Source: Thermohalobaculum sp039184865
GTDB taxonomy: Bacteria; Pseudomonadota; Alphaproteobacteria; Rhodobacterales; Rhodobacteraceae
DNA: 64,000 nucleotides
Direction of reading: 5' to 3'
Assembly (NCBI GenBank): GCA_039184865.1
Contig: JBCDAV010000008.1
Coordinates: forward strand, 124,001-188,000
Positions 23,263-32,522 of the stretch are shown piece by piece (within the stretch, counting starts at the first letter, position 1; each line of letters starts with the position of its first letter). The position numbers and the translations under genes are program-made. A model generated the notes under the pieces. The model had not been told where the DNA came from, searched no databases, and saw only the letters and a list, made by a program, of their open reading frames with translations.

Positions 23263-25533
23263 TCAGGGCAACCGGAATGTAGCTTCTTCCGGTTCGAGGC
23301 AAAGTTCGTGCGAACAGACCTGCAGGGTCAGGACGATCTCCCCCGCGGTGTCGCCGAGCGGAACGGAGAGTTCCCCCTCGTAGACCCGGATCTTTTCGTC
23401 GGCGAAGCCTGCATCGAATGGTTTGCCTTCTGGCCAGTCCACCGTGGCGCCCTCGAGCGCAGCGCCGATCAGCCAGTCGGGCCCCGGTCGCGCCGCGTTC
23501 ACATGCCAGCCCTCGGCGATGGTCAGGTCGAGCCGGTCCGGCAGGAGGTGCGCGCGCACCGTACCGCGTGCCAACGACCGCCGTCTTTCCGAACCACCAG
23601 TTGCAATGATGCGTGCGGCGACCAGCGCATCCGGCCGCAAGAGCGGCTGTTCGACCAACGGCGCGGACAGCGCATTCAACAGGTTGAGCGCGCGGGCCTC
23701 AGTCTCGAGATCGGTGCTTTGGCGCGCCGAAAGCGCGAGCAGTTCGAGTGCGGACGACTCGCCGGACGGGACCGCGTTGTCGGAACTGTTGTAGATCGGA
23801 CCTAATGGGCCATCTGCTGCGGCCATTTTCAGGCGCCCCGCACCGTCAGCGAAGTTTCGCAGCATAGTTGCAGTGAGTGTCTGCGCGCGGTCACGCCAGA
23901 CTGTCTGGCCGGTAGCATCGGCGAGCGCGAGAAAGCCGAGCGCGACCCAGACATGGTCCTGCAGGGCGCCCCGTTCGTAGGCCGATCCGTTCGCCCAGAA
24001 GCGCGCGAGGCTCTGGCCGTCCCAGAACCTGAGCCACAGGGTCTCGCCCGCGCGCGCGGCGATCTCGGCGTGATGCGGATCTTCGAACGCCTCCGATGCT
24101 TCGGCGAATGCGCGGATCATCAGGCCGTTCCAGCCGGCGATGATCTTGTCGTCGCGCAAGGGGCGCGGGCGGGCTTCGCGTGCCAGCCGCAAGGCTTCGA
24201 GCACGGGATCCAGGGTTGCGAAGTCCGTGTCGGCAAGCGGATCAAGATGGATGACCGCGCCGTTCTCCAGCGTGGGCGCGGCATCGAGATCGAGGGGCGC
24301 GACGCTTTTGGAGAGGCCGTGCCTGGCCAGCGCCTCCGGTGTCCAGACGTAGAACGCGCCTTCCTCGATCTGACCCGAATCGGCCGCGCTGTCGGCATCC
24401 TCTGCCGCGTAGAAGGTGCCGTCGGAATCGGTCATGTCGCGGATCACATAGTCGAACGTGCGTTCGACCGCGCGCCGATAATGCGGAGCGCCCGTGATCT
24501 CCCAGGCCTGCAGGAAGGCCCGGGCAAGCTGCGCCTGATTGTAGAGCATCTTTTCGAAATGCGGCGTGCGCCAGTTCGGATCGACGGTATAGCGATGAAA
24601 GCCGCCGCCGGCATGGTCATGAATCCCGCCCGCGGCGATCGCGTCGAGGGTCTCCAGCGCCATTGTAAGCGCGCTGTCATCTCCGGTCCGACGCCAGTGA
24701 TCCATCAGGAACAGCAAGTAACCTTCCTGCGGAAACTGCTGGCTCTGGCTGAAGCCGCCCTCCAGCGCATTGTTCATCTGTTCGAGTTGCGCGACGGCCA
24801 GCGCGTAGGTGTCCTCGGTGAGTGCCGCCGACATGTCGGAGCGCATCTGGGTCAGGCGGCGCACGGCGTCGGACAGGCTGTCGGCAAGCTGCTCGATTTC
24901 CGGTCGGCGCGCGGGATCGCCCCAGGACTGGCCGATCGCGGCGAGAATCTGTGTGAAATGCGCGCGCGGCATGTAACCGGCCGTGTGGAACGGCCTCCCG
25001 TCCGGCATCAGAAAGACCGAGTTCGGCCAGCCGGCATGACCGTTCTGAAGCTGGGTTGCGGTGATGTAGAGATGATCGAGTTCGGGATGCTGCTCACGGT
25101 CGATCTTAACCGGGATGAAGTGCCGGTTGAGGATCTCGGCGACGGCCTCGTTGTCGAAGCTCTCCTCCTCCATCACGTGGCACCAGTGGCAGGTCGCATA
25201 GCCGACGCTGAGGAAGATCGGCATGCCACGCTCGGCGGCCTCGGCCAGAGCGTCGTCGGTCCAGGGCCGCCAGTCGACCGGGTTGTGGGCGTGCTGGAGC
25301 AGGTAGGGCGAAGGTTCCTCGATCAGCCGGTTCACGTAGCGCGCGCGGTCGCCGTCGAACAGGTGCGTGCGCGGCTCGTAACCGGGTGGCATGGCGAGAT
25401 AAGCGGCTTCGAGGCGTGCGTGCACATTTGCGTCGCGCTCCGTCCCGGGGGGTAATTGGGCGGTCATCGCTTCGCCTCCCACGAAAAACAGCGCCAGTGC
25501 GATCAGGAACAGGTGAGCGAGTCGAGGTGCCAT
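23263..25533 (-). CDS. Secreted DUF255 (YyaL-like) protein with thioredoxin fold and DsbD-alpha-like tail
   Basis: A 756-residue protein. A hydrophobic signal or anchor (residues 5-25) precedes the DUF255 thioredoxin-like domain starting NRLIEEPSPYLLQHAHNPVD, with Cys115-His-Trp-Cys118 in ATCHWCHVMEEESF. The middle is an alpha/alpha toroid as in spermatogenesis-associated protein 20 homologues (HDHAGGGFHRYTVDPNW, PHFEKMLYNQAQL). The last 110 residues (LLPDRLDLTIAEGWHVNAAR onwards) look like the DsbD N-terminal/DsbC-type beta domain. Most YyaL proteins are cytoplasmic and lack this tail, so a periplasmic redox role is suggested. A LexA-type box lies 84 bases upstream but faces the other way. 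Confidence 0.85.
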   Translation of the reverse strand: MAPRLAHLFLIALALFFVGGEAMTAQLPPGTERDANVHARLEAAYLAMPPGYEPRTHLFDGDRARYVNRLIEEPSPYLLQHAHNPVDWRPWTDDALAEAAERGMPIFLSVGYATCHWCHVMEEESFDNEAVAEILNRHFIPVKIDREQHPELDHLYITATQLQNGHAGWPNSVFLMPDGRPFHTAGYMPRAHFTQILAAIGQSWGDPARRPEIEQLADSLSDAVRRLTQMRSDMSAALTEDTYALAVAQLEQMNNALEGGFSQSQQFPQEGYLLFLMDHWRRTGDDSALTMALETLDAIAAGGIHDHAGGGFHRYTVDPNWRTPHFEKMLYNQAQLARAFLQAWEITGAPHYRRAVERTFDYVIRDMTDSDGTFYAAEDADSAADSGQIEEGAFYVWTPEALARHGLSKSVAPLDLDAAPTLENGAVIHLDPLADTDFATLDPVLEALRLAREARPRPLRDDKIIAGWNGLMIRAFAEASEAFEDPHHAEIAARAGETLWLRFWDGQSLARFWANGSAYERGALQDHVWVALGFLALADATGQTVWRDRAQTLTATMLRNFADGAGRLKMAAADGPLGPIYNSSDNAVPSGESSALELLALSARQSTDLETEARALNLLNALSAPLVEQPLLRPDALVAARIIATGGSERRRSLARGTVRAHLLPDRLDLTIAEGWHVNAARPGPDWLIGAALEGATVDWPEGKPFDAGFADEKIRVYEGELSVPLGDTAGEIVLTLQVCSHELCLEPEEATFRLP

Positions 25534-25616
25534 GCAGAAAAGGTGCCTCAGCCAGATGCGCGAGGCCAGACACGGCTGCGTGTGGCCTGCTGGCAGGGGT
25601 TGGCTTGCACGAAAAT

Positions 25617-25631
25617 GTTCCTATTATGTTC
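25617..25631 (+). promoter_or_regulatory. LexA (SOS) box, GTTC-N7-GTTC
   Basis: GTTC CTATTAT GTTC is an exact match to the LexA site described for Rhodobacter-type alphaproteobacteria. TATTAT inside the spacer can serve as a -10 box with TTGGCT 16 bases upstream, so LexA would cover the promoter. It directly precedes the dnaE2 relic. Confidence 0.75.
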
Positions 25632-25634
25632 TTA

Positions 25635-26063
25635 ATGAAAACGCTCATGTGCAGCCAGCTTCCCCTGACGCCAGACCGTACCCGGATACGGGTCGCCGGT
25701 CTCGTGATCACACGGCAACGCCCCGGGACGGCGTCCGGTGTGATCTTCCTGACGCTCGAGGATGAGACCGGGATCGCCAATGTCATCGTCTGGCCGAAGA
25801 TGTACGAGCGTTATCGCCGCGCGGTCATTGCCGGGCGGTTGCTGCGGGTGACGGGTCAATTGCAGCGAGAGGGCTCGGTGCACCATCTGGTAGCGTGGAA
25901 GATCGAGGATCTCTCAACGATGCTCGACCGGCTTGGCATGCCGGATACGACCCATGCCCGGTCCGACGAGGCAAAGCGCCCGGTTCCGCCACGGCGTCCG
26001 CCGCGGGCAAGGCATCCGCGCGAGCAGGCCAAGGCGCTGTTCCCGAGCCGGGACTTTCACTAG
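25635..26063 (+). pseudogene. dnaE2: Relic of error-prone DNA polymerase dnaE2 (imuC), C-terminal OB domain only
   Basis: The 142-codon frame from ATG 25635 encodes what I recognise as the extreme C-terminus of DnaE2. LVITRQRPGTASGVIFLTLE and DETGIANVIVWPKMYERYRR are the OB-fold block, and it ends HPREQAKALFPSRDFH, the usual last residues of the about 1,100-residue protein. Some 85 to 90 percent, including the catalytic core, is missing. A LexA box and -10 element lie immediately upstream, so an internal deletion probably joined the SOS promoter of an imuA-imuB-dnaE2 cassette to the tail of dnaE2 in frame. ATG 25626 and 25647 are alternative starts. It may still be expressed as a small SOS-induced OB protein. 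Confidence 0.8.
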
Positions 26064-26079
26064 CGGCGCGGAGCGGGGA

Positions 26080-26250
26080 TCAGATGCCCCAGTCGACCCA
26101 GTAGACCGCGATCATCGCGCCCATCTTCGACCAGATTGTCAGATTGAAGAACAGACGCAGAAGGTGCTTTGAGTCGTTGTCTTCCGTGACACCGACGAGG
26201 CGGCACAGCATCTCGCCCGGCCAGAGTACTGCAGTTTCGAACTTGCTCAT
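26080..26250 (-). CDS. Small protein (56 aa), probably membrane associated
   Basis: ATG at 26250 has a strong GGAGGCGTCAAA site. The 56-codon product starts MSKFETAVLWPGEMLCRLVG and ends with an amphipathic to hydrophobic stretch LRLFFNLTIWSKMGAMIAVY then WVDWGI, long enough for one membrane helix. The stop lies 17 bases from the dnaE2 relic's stop (convergent). Two features favour a real gene: the ribosome-binding site and a coherent hydrophobic C-terminus. Family unknown to me. Confidence 0.6.
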   Translation of the reverse strand: MSKFETAVLWPGEMLCRLVGVTEDNDSKHLLRLFFNLTIWSKMGAMIAVYWVDWGI

Positions 26251-26405
26251 TTTGACGCCTCCGACGCCGCTGTCTGCTTTCAGCTAGGCATCCCGGCGGT
26301 TCGGAAGAAGGTGCGGTACAAGAAGCCCGGCATGCGTGACGCGCAATGCTCCGGAAGCCGGTTTCCGAAGAAGCGCCGGCTACGCGCGTCCGCCCTTGAG
26401 TGCAA

Positions 26406-27539
26406 TCAGTTCAGCGTGGCGAGAAGTGCAGCCATGAGCTTGCCGCGCTCAGCCAGACTTTCGATCTCGATATGTTCGTTGAGCGTGTGAAGCCCGGCCC
26501 CGCGGACCCCGAGGGAGTCGAGCGTCGGGATACCCATCGCACCGGTGAAGTTGCCGTCGGAGCCACCGCCCGCCATCTGCGGATTTACCGAGAAGCCGAG
26601 ATCTGATGCGAGCGCCTTGGCGTGTTCGAAGAGCGCCCTGTCGGCATCGCTGGGTTCCCAGACCGGCCGGGTGACGCCGCGATCCACATGGAAGGCCACC
26701 GGATCGTCCGGCGCGTTCAGCGCCAGCATCTTCGCAACCCCGTCGTCGAGATCGGACTGGCGCTTGGCCATGCTGAGCGCCTGCGCCGAGCAGCCCGACG
26801 GCACGCAGTTCACGTGGGCCTGATCGGAGCTGACGCAGCCCACGGAGAACGTGCAGGAATCGGTCGTCATGTCCTCGATCTGCAGGATGCGTCTGGCCAT
26901 CTCCTTCACTGCGGAGCGCCCGAGCCTCGGGTCGACCCCGGCATGGATCGGCACGCCGGTGGTGCGCAGGTTGAACCGGGCGATCGCATAGCGCCCCCAG
27001 GCAACGCCGCCATCTGCGCGGGCCGGTTCCGGGACCAGAACGTATTTCTGCGTCGCGGCGGTCGTTTCGATCAGTTCGCGCGTCGCCGGTGTGCCGATCT
27101 CCTCGTCCGGCGTGAAAAGGACGGTGACCGGCAGCGGCGTGCCCGTTCCGCTCCCGGCCAGTTGCCGGAGCGCTTCGAGCGACAGATAGTTGCCGCCCTT
27201 CATGTCCTGAATGCCGGGCCCCCAGCATTTTCCGCCGTCGCGGCGATAGGGCAGGACGTCGAGGGTGCCGATCGGGTGAACCGTGTCCATGTGCCCGGCA
27301 ATCAGGATGCCGGGCTCTCCGGCGCGCGGATGCGGGAAGGTCGCGCGCACGCAACCGCCGAGGCCCATGCGGCCGGGGATGCGTTCGATGGATGCGCCCA
27401 TCGCGGCCAGATCGTAGGCCGCAAGATCGATCATGCGATCGACGGCGGCGGCGTCATGGGTCGGGCTTTCGCACTCGATCCAGGGGCGCAGGCCGCGGCA
27501 CATCTGATCTGAATCAAAGGGCAGGGCATTGAAATCCAT
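26406..27539 (-). CDS. M20 family metallopeptidase (carboxypeptidase G2/ArgE-like)
   Basis: A 377-residue dizinc hydrolase. Metal ligands are visible in AGHMDTVHPIG (His, catalytic Asp), GPGIQDMKGG (bridging Asp), TPDEEIGT (catalytic Glu and metal Glu) and a C-terminal His in GLHTLNEHIE. The bulge domain carries GVPIHAGVDP. It would release an amino acid from an N-acyl or peptide-like conjugate. It follows another M20 hydrolase on the same strand after 45 bases and is the last gene of the minus-strand part of the catabolic cluster. Confidence 0.9.
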   Translation of the reverse strand: MDFNALPFDSDQMCRGLRPWIECESPTHDAAAVDRMIDLAAYDLAAMGASIERIPGRMGLGGCVRATFPHPRAGEPGILIAGHMDTVHPIGTLDVLPYRRDGGKCWGPGIQDMKGGNYLSLEALRQLAGSGTGTPLPVTVLFTPDEEIGTPATRELIETTAATQKYVLVPEPARADGGVAWGRYAIARFNLRTTGVPIHAGVDPRLGRSAVKEMARRILQIEDMTTDSCTFSVGCVSSDQAHVNCVPSGCSAQALSMAKRQSDLDDGVAKMLALNAPDDPVAFHVDRGVTRPVWEPSDADRALFEHAKALASDLGFSVNPQMAGGGSDGNFTGAMGIPTLDSLGVRGAGLHTLNEHIEIESLAERGKLMAALLATLN

Positions 27540-27584
27540 GGCAGTCTCCGATCCTCGACAGGTCCGACCCGTCGCGTGACAGCG

Positions 27585-28742
<1,158 letters not shown>

Positions 28743-28747
28743 ATGGC

Positions 28748-29113
28748 TTACTCCGTGAGATAGGGGGATGTGTCCGGCACGGCGTCGCGCGGAACGTCGA
28801 TCATCAGTTCTCCGAGCAGGAGGTATGACAGGGTCTTGCCGTGCCGGTCCAGACCCAGCGTGGCATTCACGCCGCCCTGCAGAGCGTTTTCGATGACGAA
28901 GTTGAGGGCGTGCAAGTTCGGCAGTTCGTATCTGCGACAGGCCGTGGCACCGAGATGTGCGAAGATCCCGAGGACGCGCTCGGGCGTGACCTGTTCCAGC
29001 AGGTGCGGCCATGCCTGCGGGCGATAGGCGATGACGGAGACGTTGGACGTGTCGCCCTTGTCGCCTGCGCGGCCATGGGCGACCGCGTGCAATGGCAGGT
29101 GCAGCGCCGTCAC
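28748..29113 (-). CDS. AtuA-related small protein
   Basis: A 121-residue protein matching the C-terminal partner domain found next to, or fused with, AtuA/DUF1446 proteins. Diagnostic blocks are AHGRAGDKGDTSNVSVIAYR and YELPNLHALNFVIENAL followed by LGLDRHGKTLS. The GTG start overlaps the AtuA stop as GTGA, showing tight coupling. The two products probably form one complex. Its chemistry is unknown. Confidence 0.85.
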   Translation of the reverse strand: MTALHLPLHAVAHGRAGDKGDTSNVSVIAYRPQAWPHLLEQVTPERVLGIFAHLGATACRRYELPNLHALNFVIENALQGGVNATLGLDRHGKTLSYLLLGELMIDVPRDAVPDTSPYLTE

Positions 29114-30480
29114 GAGAACAGCTCGACTTTGACATGCGGCTCGATCCGCTCGCGCGGGATCAGCACCGAGGCGGTGGCGATCTGCGAGGTGACCGAGCCG
29201 CGATGCCCGCCGCCGGCTGCGGGACCGGAGCAATAGAGCATCATCATTTCGTCGACCACCATCTGCGCCTGTTCGCGACTGACGGATTGGGTCGCGACGC
29301 GGATCGTGTACTCGCCGTCCGTCGGGAGCACGCGGCCTGCGCGCTTCGCGGCGTTTCCGCCGTCAAGGGTGGCGCCGGTCCCGAGGGTTTCGATCCGGAC
29401 CGGTTCGTTCATTCCGTGTGCTGCGAGCCGTTCGCGGACGATGCTTCCCGCGAGATCCGCACGGGCCAGCGCGTTCGGGCCGGAATAGGTCATGAAGGCC
29501 TCGCCGAGCCATCCGCCGTCGACCGAGATCGTGCACTTCAGTGTTTCGGGTGCTGGGCGGCCCTTAGCGCCGGTGATTTCGACCCGGTTCTGTGCGGTTT
29601 CGGTCGCCTGCAGGTCGGAGCAGTCGAGGATGACATCCGGCACGAGGTAGGCTGCTGGGTCGTGCATCTCGTAGAGCAGTTGCTCGGTCACGGTCTGGCG
29701 GTTGACCAGGCCGCCCGTGTACTCGGGTTTGGTGACGGTGAAGGTTCCGTCCGCGCGGCATTCCGCGATCGGAAAGCCCGCGGACGAGAGCCCGGGCACG
29801 TCTTTGAATCCCGGATCGGCAAAGTAGCAACCGGTGATCTGACCGCCGCATTCAAGCAGGTGTCCGGCAACGGTTCCCTGGGCCAGGCGGTCCCAGTCGT
29901 CGTCGGCCCAGTCGAATTCGTGAATGAGCGGGCCGAGCGCGAGGGCACTGTCGGTGGTTCGCCCGACGAGGACGACGTCGGCGCCGGTGGCGATTGCCTC
30001 GGCGACCTGTCGCGCGCCGAGATAGGCGTTGGCGGCGACGATGGGACGTCCTTCGAAGCCAATGCCTTCCATGGTCGGCATCGCTGCGATTTCGGAGGTC
30101 GGGATGATCTCGGTCAGATCGTCGCCCGTCAGCGTGGCTACGGAGATGTCGTCGAGCTCGAATTCTCGCGCGATGTCCAGGACCCGCCGTGCGGCGCCAT
30201 TCGGGTTGGCGGCCCCCATGTTCGATACGATTGTCACGCCGAGTGCCTTCGCCCGGGCCAAGGCCGGGCGGATGTAGTGATCGAGATAGGGGGAATAACC
30301 CTTGTCCGGATCGTCGCGCCGCAGGTTCTGGGCAGCCGCGAGTGTGCGTTCGGCCAGCACTTCGAACATCAGGTATTTCGGCCCGTCGCGCGTCTCCATC
30401 GATTTCAGGATCGGCAGGGAGGCATCGAAACGGTCGCCCATGAAGCCCGCGCCGCACCCGATATGAACGGTTTTGCTCAT
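29110..30480 (-). CDS. AtuA family protein (DUF1446)
   Basis: A 456-residue protein of the AtuA/DUF1446 family. The N-terminus MSKTVHIGCGAGFMGDRFDA and the blocks TIVSNMGAANPNGAARRVLD, ADVVLVGRTTDSALALGPLI and HLLECGGQITGCYFADPGF are characteristic. In Pseudomonas, atuA belongs to acyclic terpene use, but the biotin carboxylase and acyl-CoA dehydrogenase genes of that pathway are absent here, so that label should not be carried over. The ATG at 30480 begins homology; upstream codons fall in a GC-rich palindrome. Coupled to the following small partner. Confidence 0.88.
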   Translation of the reverse strand: MSKTVHIGCGAGFMGDRFDASLPILKSMETRDGPKYLMFEVLAERTLAAAQNLRRDDPDKGYSPYLDHYIRPALARAKALGVTIVSNMGAANPNGAARRVLDIAREFELDDISVATLTGDDLTEIIPTSEIAAMPTMEGIGFEGRPIVAANAYLGARQVAEAIATGADVVLVGRTTDSALALGPLIHEFDWADDDWDRLAQGTVAGHLLECGGQITGCYFADPGFKDVPGLSSAGFPIAECRADGTFTVTKPEYTGGLVNRQTVTEQLLYEMHDPAAYLVPDVILDCSDLQATETAQNRVEITGAKGRPAPETLKCTISVDGGWLGEAFMTYSGPNALARADLAGSIVRERLAAHGMNEPVRIETLGTGATLDGGNAAKRAGRVLPTDGEYTIRVATQSVSREQAQMVVDEMMMLYCSGPAAGGGHRGSVTSQIATASVLIPRERIEPHVKVELFS

Positions 30481-30549
30481 GCGACATACCAATCGGAATC
30501 CGGGCCCGTGCGGTCCCGGATGCGCCTCTTCATCGGCCCCCCACCCCGG

Positions 30550-30574
30550 CCCTCCCCCCGATCCGGGGGGAGGG
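30550..30574. repeat. GC-rich palindrome between aldolase and AtuA genes
   Basis: Perfect inverted repeat with 11-base arms CCCTCCCCCCG and CGGGGGGAGGG around ATC. It lies in the 136-base gap between the aldolase stop and the AtuA start. It could be a dispersed palindromic element, a partial terminator (no U tract follows) or an mRNA processing site. Confidence 0.6.
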
Positions 30575-30616
30575 GGCGCCAGTGGCAAGAGCGGGGAAGC
30601 ATGTCAGGCATCGTGC

Positions 30617-31378
30617 TTACTTTTCCGCCGCGATGTCCGCCGCGACCTGTTTTGCGGAACTCAGCATGAAAGTGTGTTCGGAGCCGATGAAGAACATCGA
30701 GATCCCAGCTTCTTTCAGAACGGGCACGTTCGCGGTGTTGGCCTGGAAGGTGACGGCGGCCTTGCCATGGCGCGCAGCGGCCTCGCCGACCTGTCTCATC
30801 ACCGCCATCAGATCCGGGTGGCCGACGTCGTTCAGGCCGAGGCTGACCGCCATGTCGGCCGGGCCCACGAAGAGACCGTCGATGCCCGGTGTCCCGGCAA
30901 TGTCGTCGAGCGCTTCCAACCCCTCGGGCTCCTCGATCTGTGCCAGAACGATCGTCTCGTCATCCATGTCGAGAACCTGATGCATGGTTCTGCTGCCCTG
31001 GCCTGCCCAGCGCGTTGAGCCGGCGAAGCCGCGCCCGCCGTGGCCGAAATGCGCGGATCTGGCGACTGCGGCGGCTTTCTCGCCGCTGGTGACGTGCGGG
31101 ATGACAACGCCGACAGCGCCCGAGTCGAGCGCCATCAGGACATTGGCCGGCGTGAACTCGGGCACGCGAACCAGAGCCGGAAGATCCAGCGCGCGGGCCA
31201 TCGCGAGCGATGCGTCCATGCCGCGCCGATCGACGCCGGCGTGCTCGCAATCGATGCAGATGAAATCGAGCCCGGAGAGCTTCATGATTTCCATGATTTC
31301 GTAGGCGGGCGTTTTGATGAACGTGCCCGAGAGGATTTCGCGGCTCAGGATGCGGGCGCGCAGTCCGGTTGGTTGCAT
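30617..31378 (-). CDS. HpcH/HpaI family aldolase
   Basis: A 253-residue class II retro-aldolase of the pyruvate-using type. Blocks GTFIKTPAYEIMEIMKLSGL, DFICIDCEHAGVDRRGMD, EEPEGLEALDDIAGTPGIDG and LFVGPADMAVSLG carry the metal-binding Glu/Asp and the substrate Arg region of the family. It would split a 4-hydroxy-2-oxo acid into pyruvate and an aldehyde. In the same direction as the Ldh-type gene upstream (22-base gap), consistent with cleavage after oxidation to a 2-oxo acid. Confidence 0.9.
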   Translation of the reverse strand: MQPTGLRARILSREILSGTFIKTPAYEIMEIMKLSGLDFICIDCEHAGVDRRGMDASLAMARALDLPALVRVPEFTPANVLMALDSGAVGVVIPHVTSGEKAAAVARSAHFGHGGRGFAGSTRWAGQGSRTMHQVLDMDDETIVLAQIEEPEGLEALDDIAGTPGIDGLFVGPADMAVSLGLNDVGHPDLMAVMRQVGEAAARHGKAAVTFQANTANVPVLKEAGISMFFIGSEHTFMLSSAKQVAADIAAEK

Positions 31379-31400
31379 GAGAGTCTCCGGTTCCGTGTGC

Positions 31401-32522
31401 TTACATCAGGGCTTTCGCTGCGAGGGCCTGGCGATCGAGACCGAGTTCGGCGCCTGCGGCGAGGATACTGTCCCACGTTTCCACGGGCAGGGGGAGACCG
31501 TGCGCGCGGCGGTCGGCCCGGCGCCTGCGTTCCGGATCGCCCGGGACCATCACCGGCGCAGCGGCGTCAGCCGGTTTGCAGGCGCGGACGTAATCCATGT
31601 AGGCGTGCGCGGAGGCCGCCCATCCGTGGCCATCGTCGATGCGCTCGGGGTCGATGTAGATCGAAAGCATGCCGTTGTGGAACTCGTATCCCGGTCCGCA
31701 GGTGCCGGAGCCCGTGAGCGCGCCCGCCAGCATTTCGCAGGCGAGAGAGAGACCGGATCCTTTGTGCAGTCCCATTGCCGTCAGGGCGCCGTCACCCTTG
31801 CGGGCGTCGGGAAGCGCGCCGGGCGGGGTCGGGCCGTAGAGCGCGTCGGGCTCGTTGGTGTAGTTTCCGTCGCCGTCGACGAGCGCCCCGTGCGGAACCG
31901 CCTTGCCGCCGCGCTTGGCGACCAGAACCTTGCCTTCGGCGACGGTCGCGGTGGCGAAGTCGAGGACGAAGTGATCGCCCTCGGGATCGTCCGAGGTGCG
32001 CGGGACGCCGATGCAGACCGGGTTGGTCGACATGCGACGCTCGGCACCGCCGAAAGGTGCCACGAGCATTGAGTGGTGCGCGTTGACGAAGTGCAGCGAG
32101 ACGATGCCCTCGGCGCAGGCCATCTCGGCCCATTCGCCGATCCGGCCGAGATGACCGGAATTGCGCAACCCGACGAGGGCAACGCCTGATCTGCGCGCCT
32201 TCTCGATCCCGATGCGCGTTGCCTCGATCCCGATGGTCTGACCGAAGCCGAGATTGCCGTCGAGCAGGCAGAAGGCATCGGAGTCGATCACGGTCGAGAC
32301 CGACCGTCCGAAGTTCACCCGACCTTGCGCGGCCCAGGTGCAGTACCGTTGGGTGCGGACGACACCGTGACTGTCGTGCCCCGCGAGATTTGCCGCGACC
32401 AGATTGAGCGCGATGATCCGCGCTTCGTCACGCGCGCCGCCGGCGGCTTCGAAGATCTCGGTCAGCGTCTCGGTCAGTCCGTCGGCGTCGAGGCGGACAT
32501 CGTTGGCGGGGGCATCGGTCAC
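31401..32522 (-). CDS. Ldh/MDH2-type NAD(P)-dependent oxidoreductase
   Basis: A 373-residue member of the malate/L-lactate dehydrogenase type-2 family (AllD, YiaK, ComC relatives), not the classic LDH fold. Signature segments are ANLAGHDSHGVVRTQRY, LVGLRNSGHLGRIGEWAEMA, FGGAERRMSTNPVCIGVPR and LHKGSGLSLACEMLAGALTG. It oxidises an L-2-hydroxy acid to a 2-oxo acid. The GTG start overlaps the upstream dehydrogenase stop as GTGA. The product probably feeds the adjacent aldolase. Confidence 0.9.
   Translation of the reverse strand: MTDAPANDVRLDADGLTETLTEIFEAAGGARDEARIIALNLVAANLAGHDSHGVVRTQRYCTWAAQGRVNFGRSVSTVIDSDAFCLLDGNLGFGQTIGIEATRIGIEKARRSGVALVGLRNSGHLGRIGEWAEMACAEGIVSLHFVNAHHSMLVAPFGGAERRMSTNPVCIGVPRTSDDPEGDHFVLDFATATVAEGKVLVAKRGGKAVPHGALVDGDGNYTNEPDALYGPTPPGALPDARKGDGALTAMGLHKGSGLSLACEMLAGALTGSGTCGPGYEFHNGMLSIYIDPERIDDGHGWAASAHAYMDYVRACKPADAAAPVMVPGDPERRRRADRRAHGLPLPVETWDSILAAGAELGLDRQALAAKALM

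Noticed and set aside
25617..25631. LexA box as control of the DUF255 gene
   Set aside because: The associated -10 element points to the plus strand and the dnaE2 relic; the DUF255 gene reads the other way from 84 bases off.
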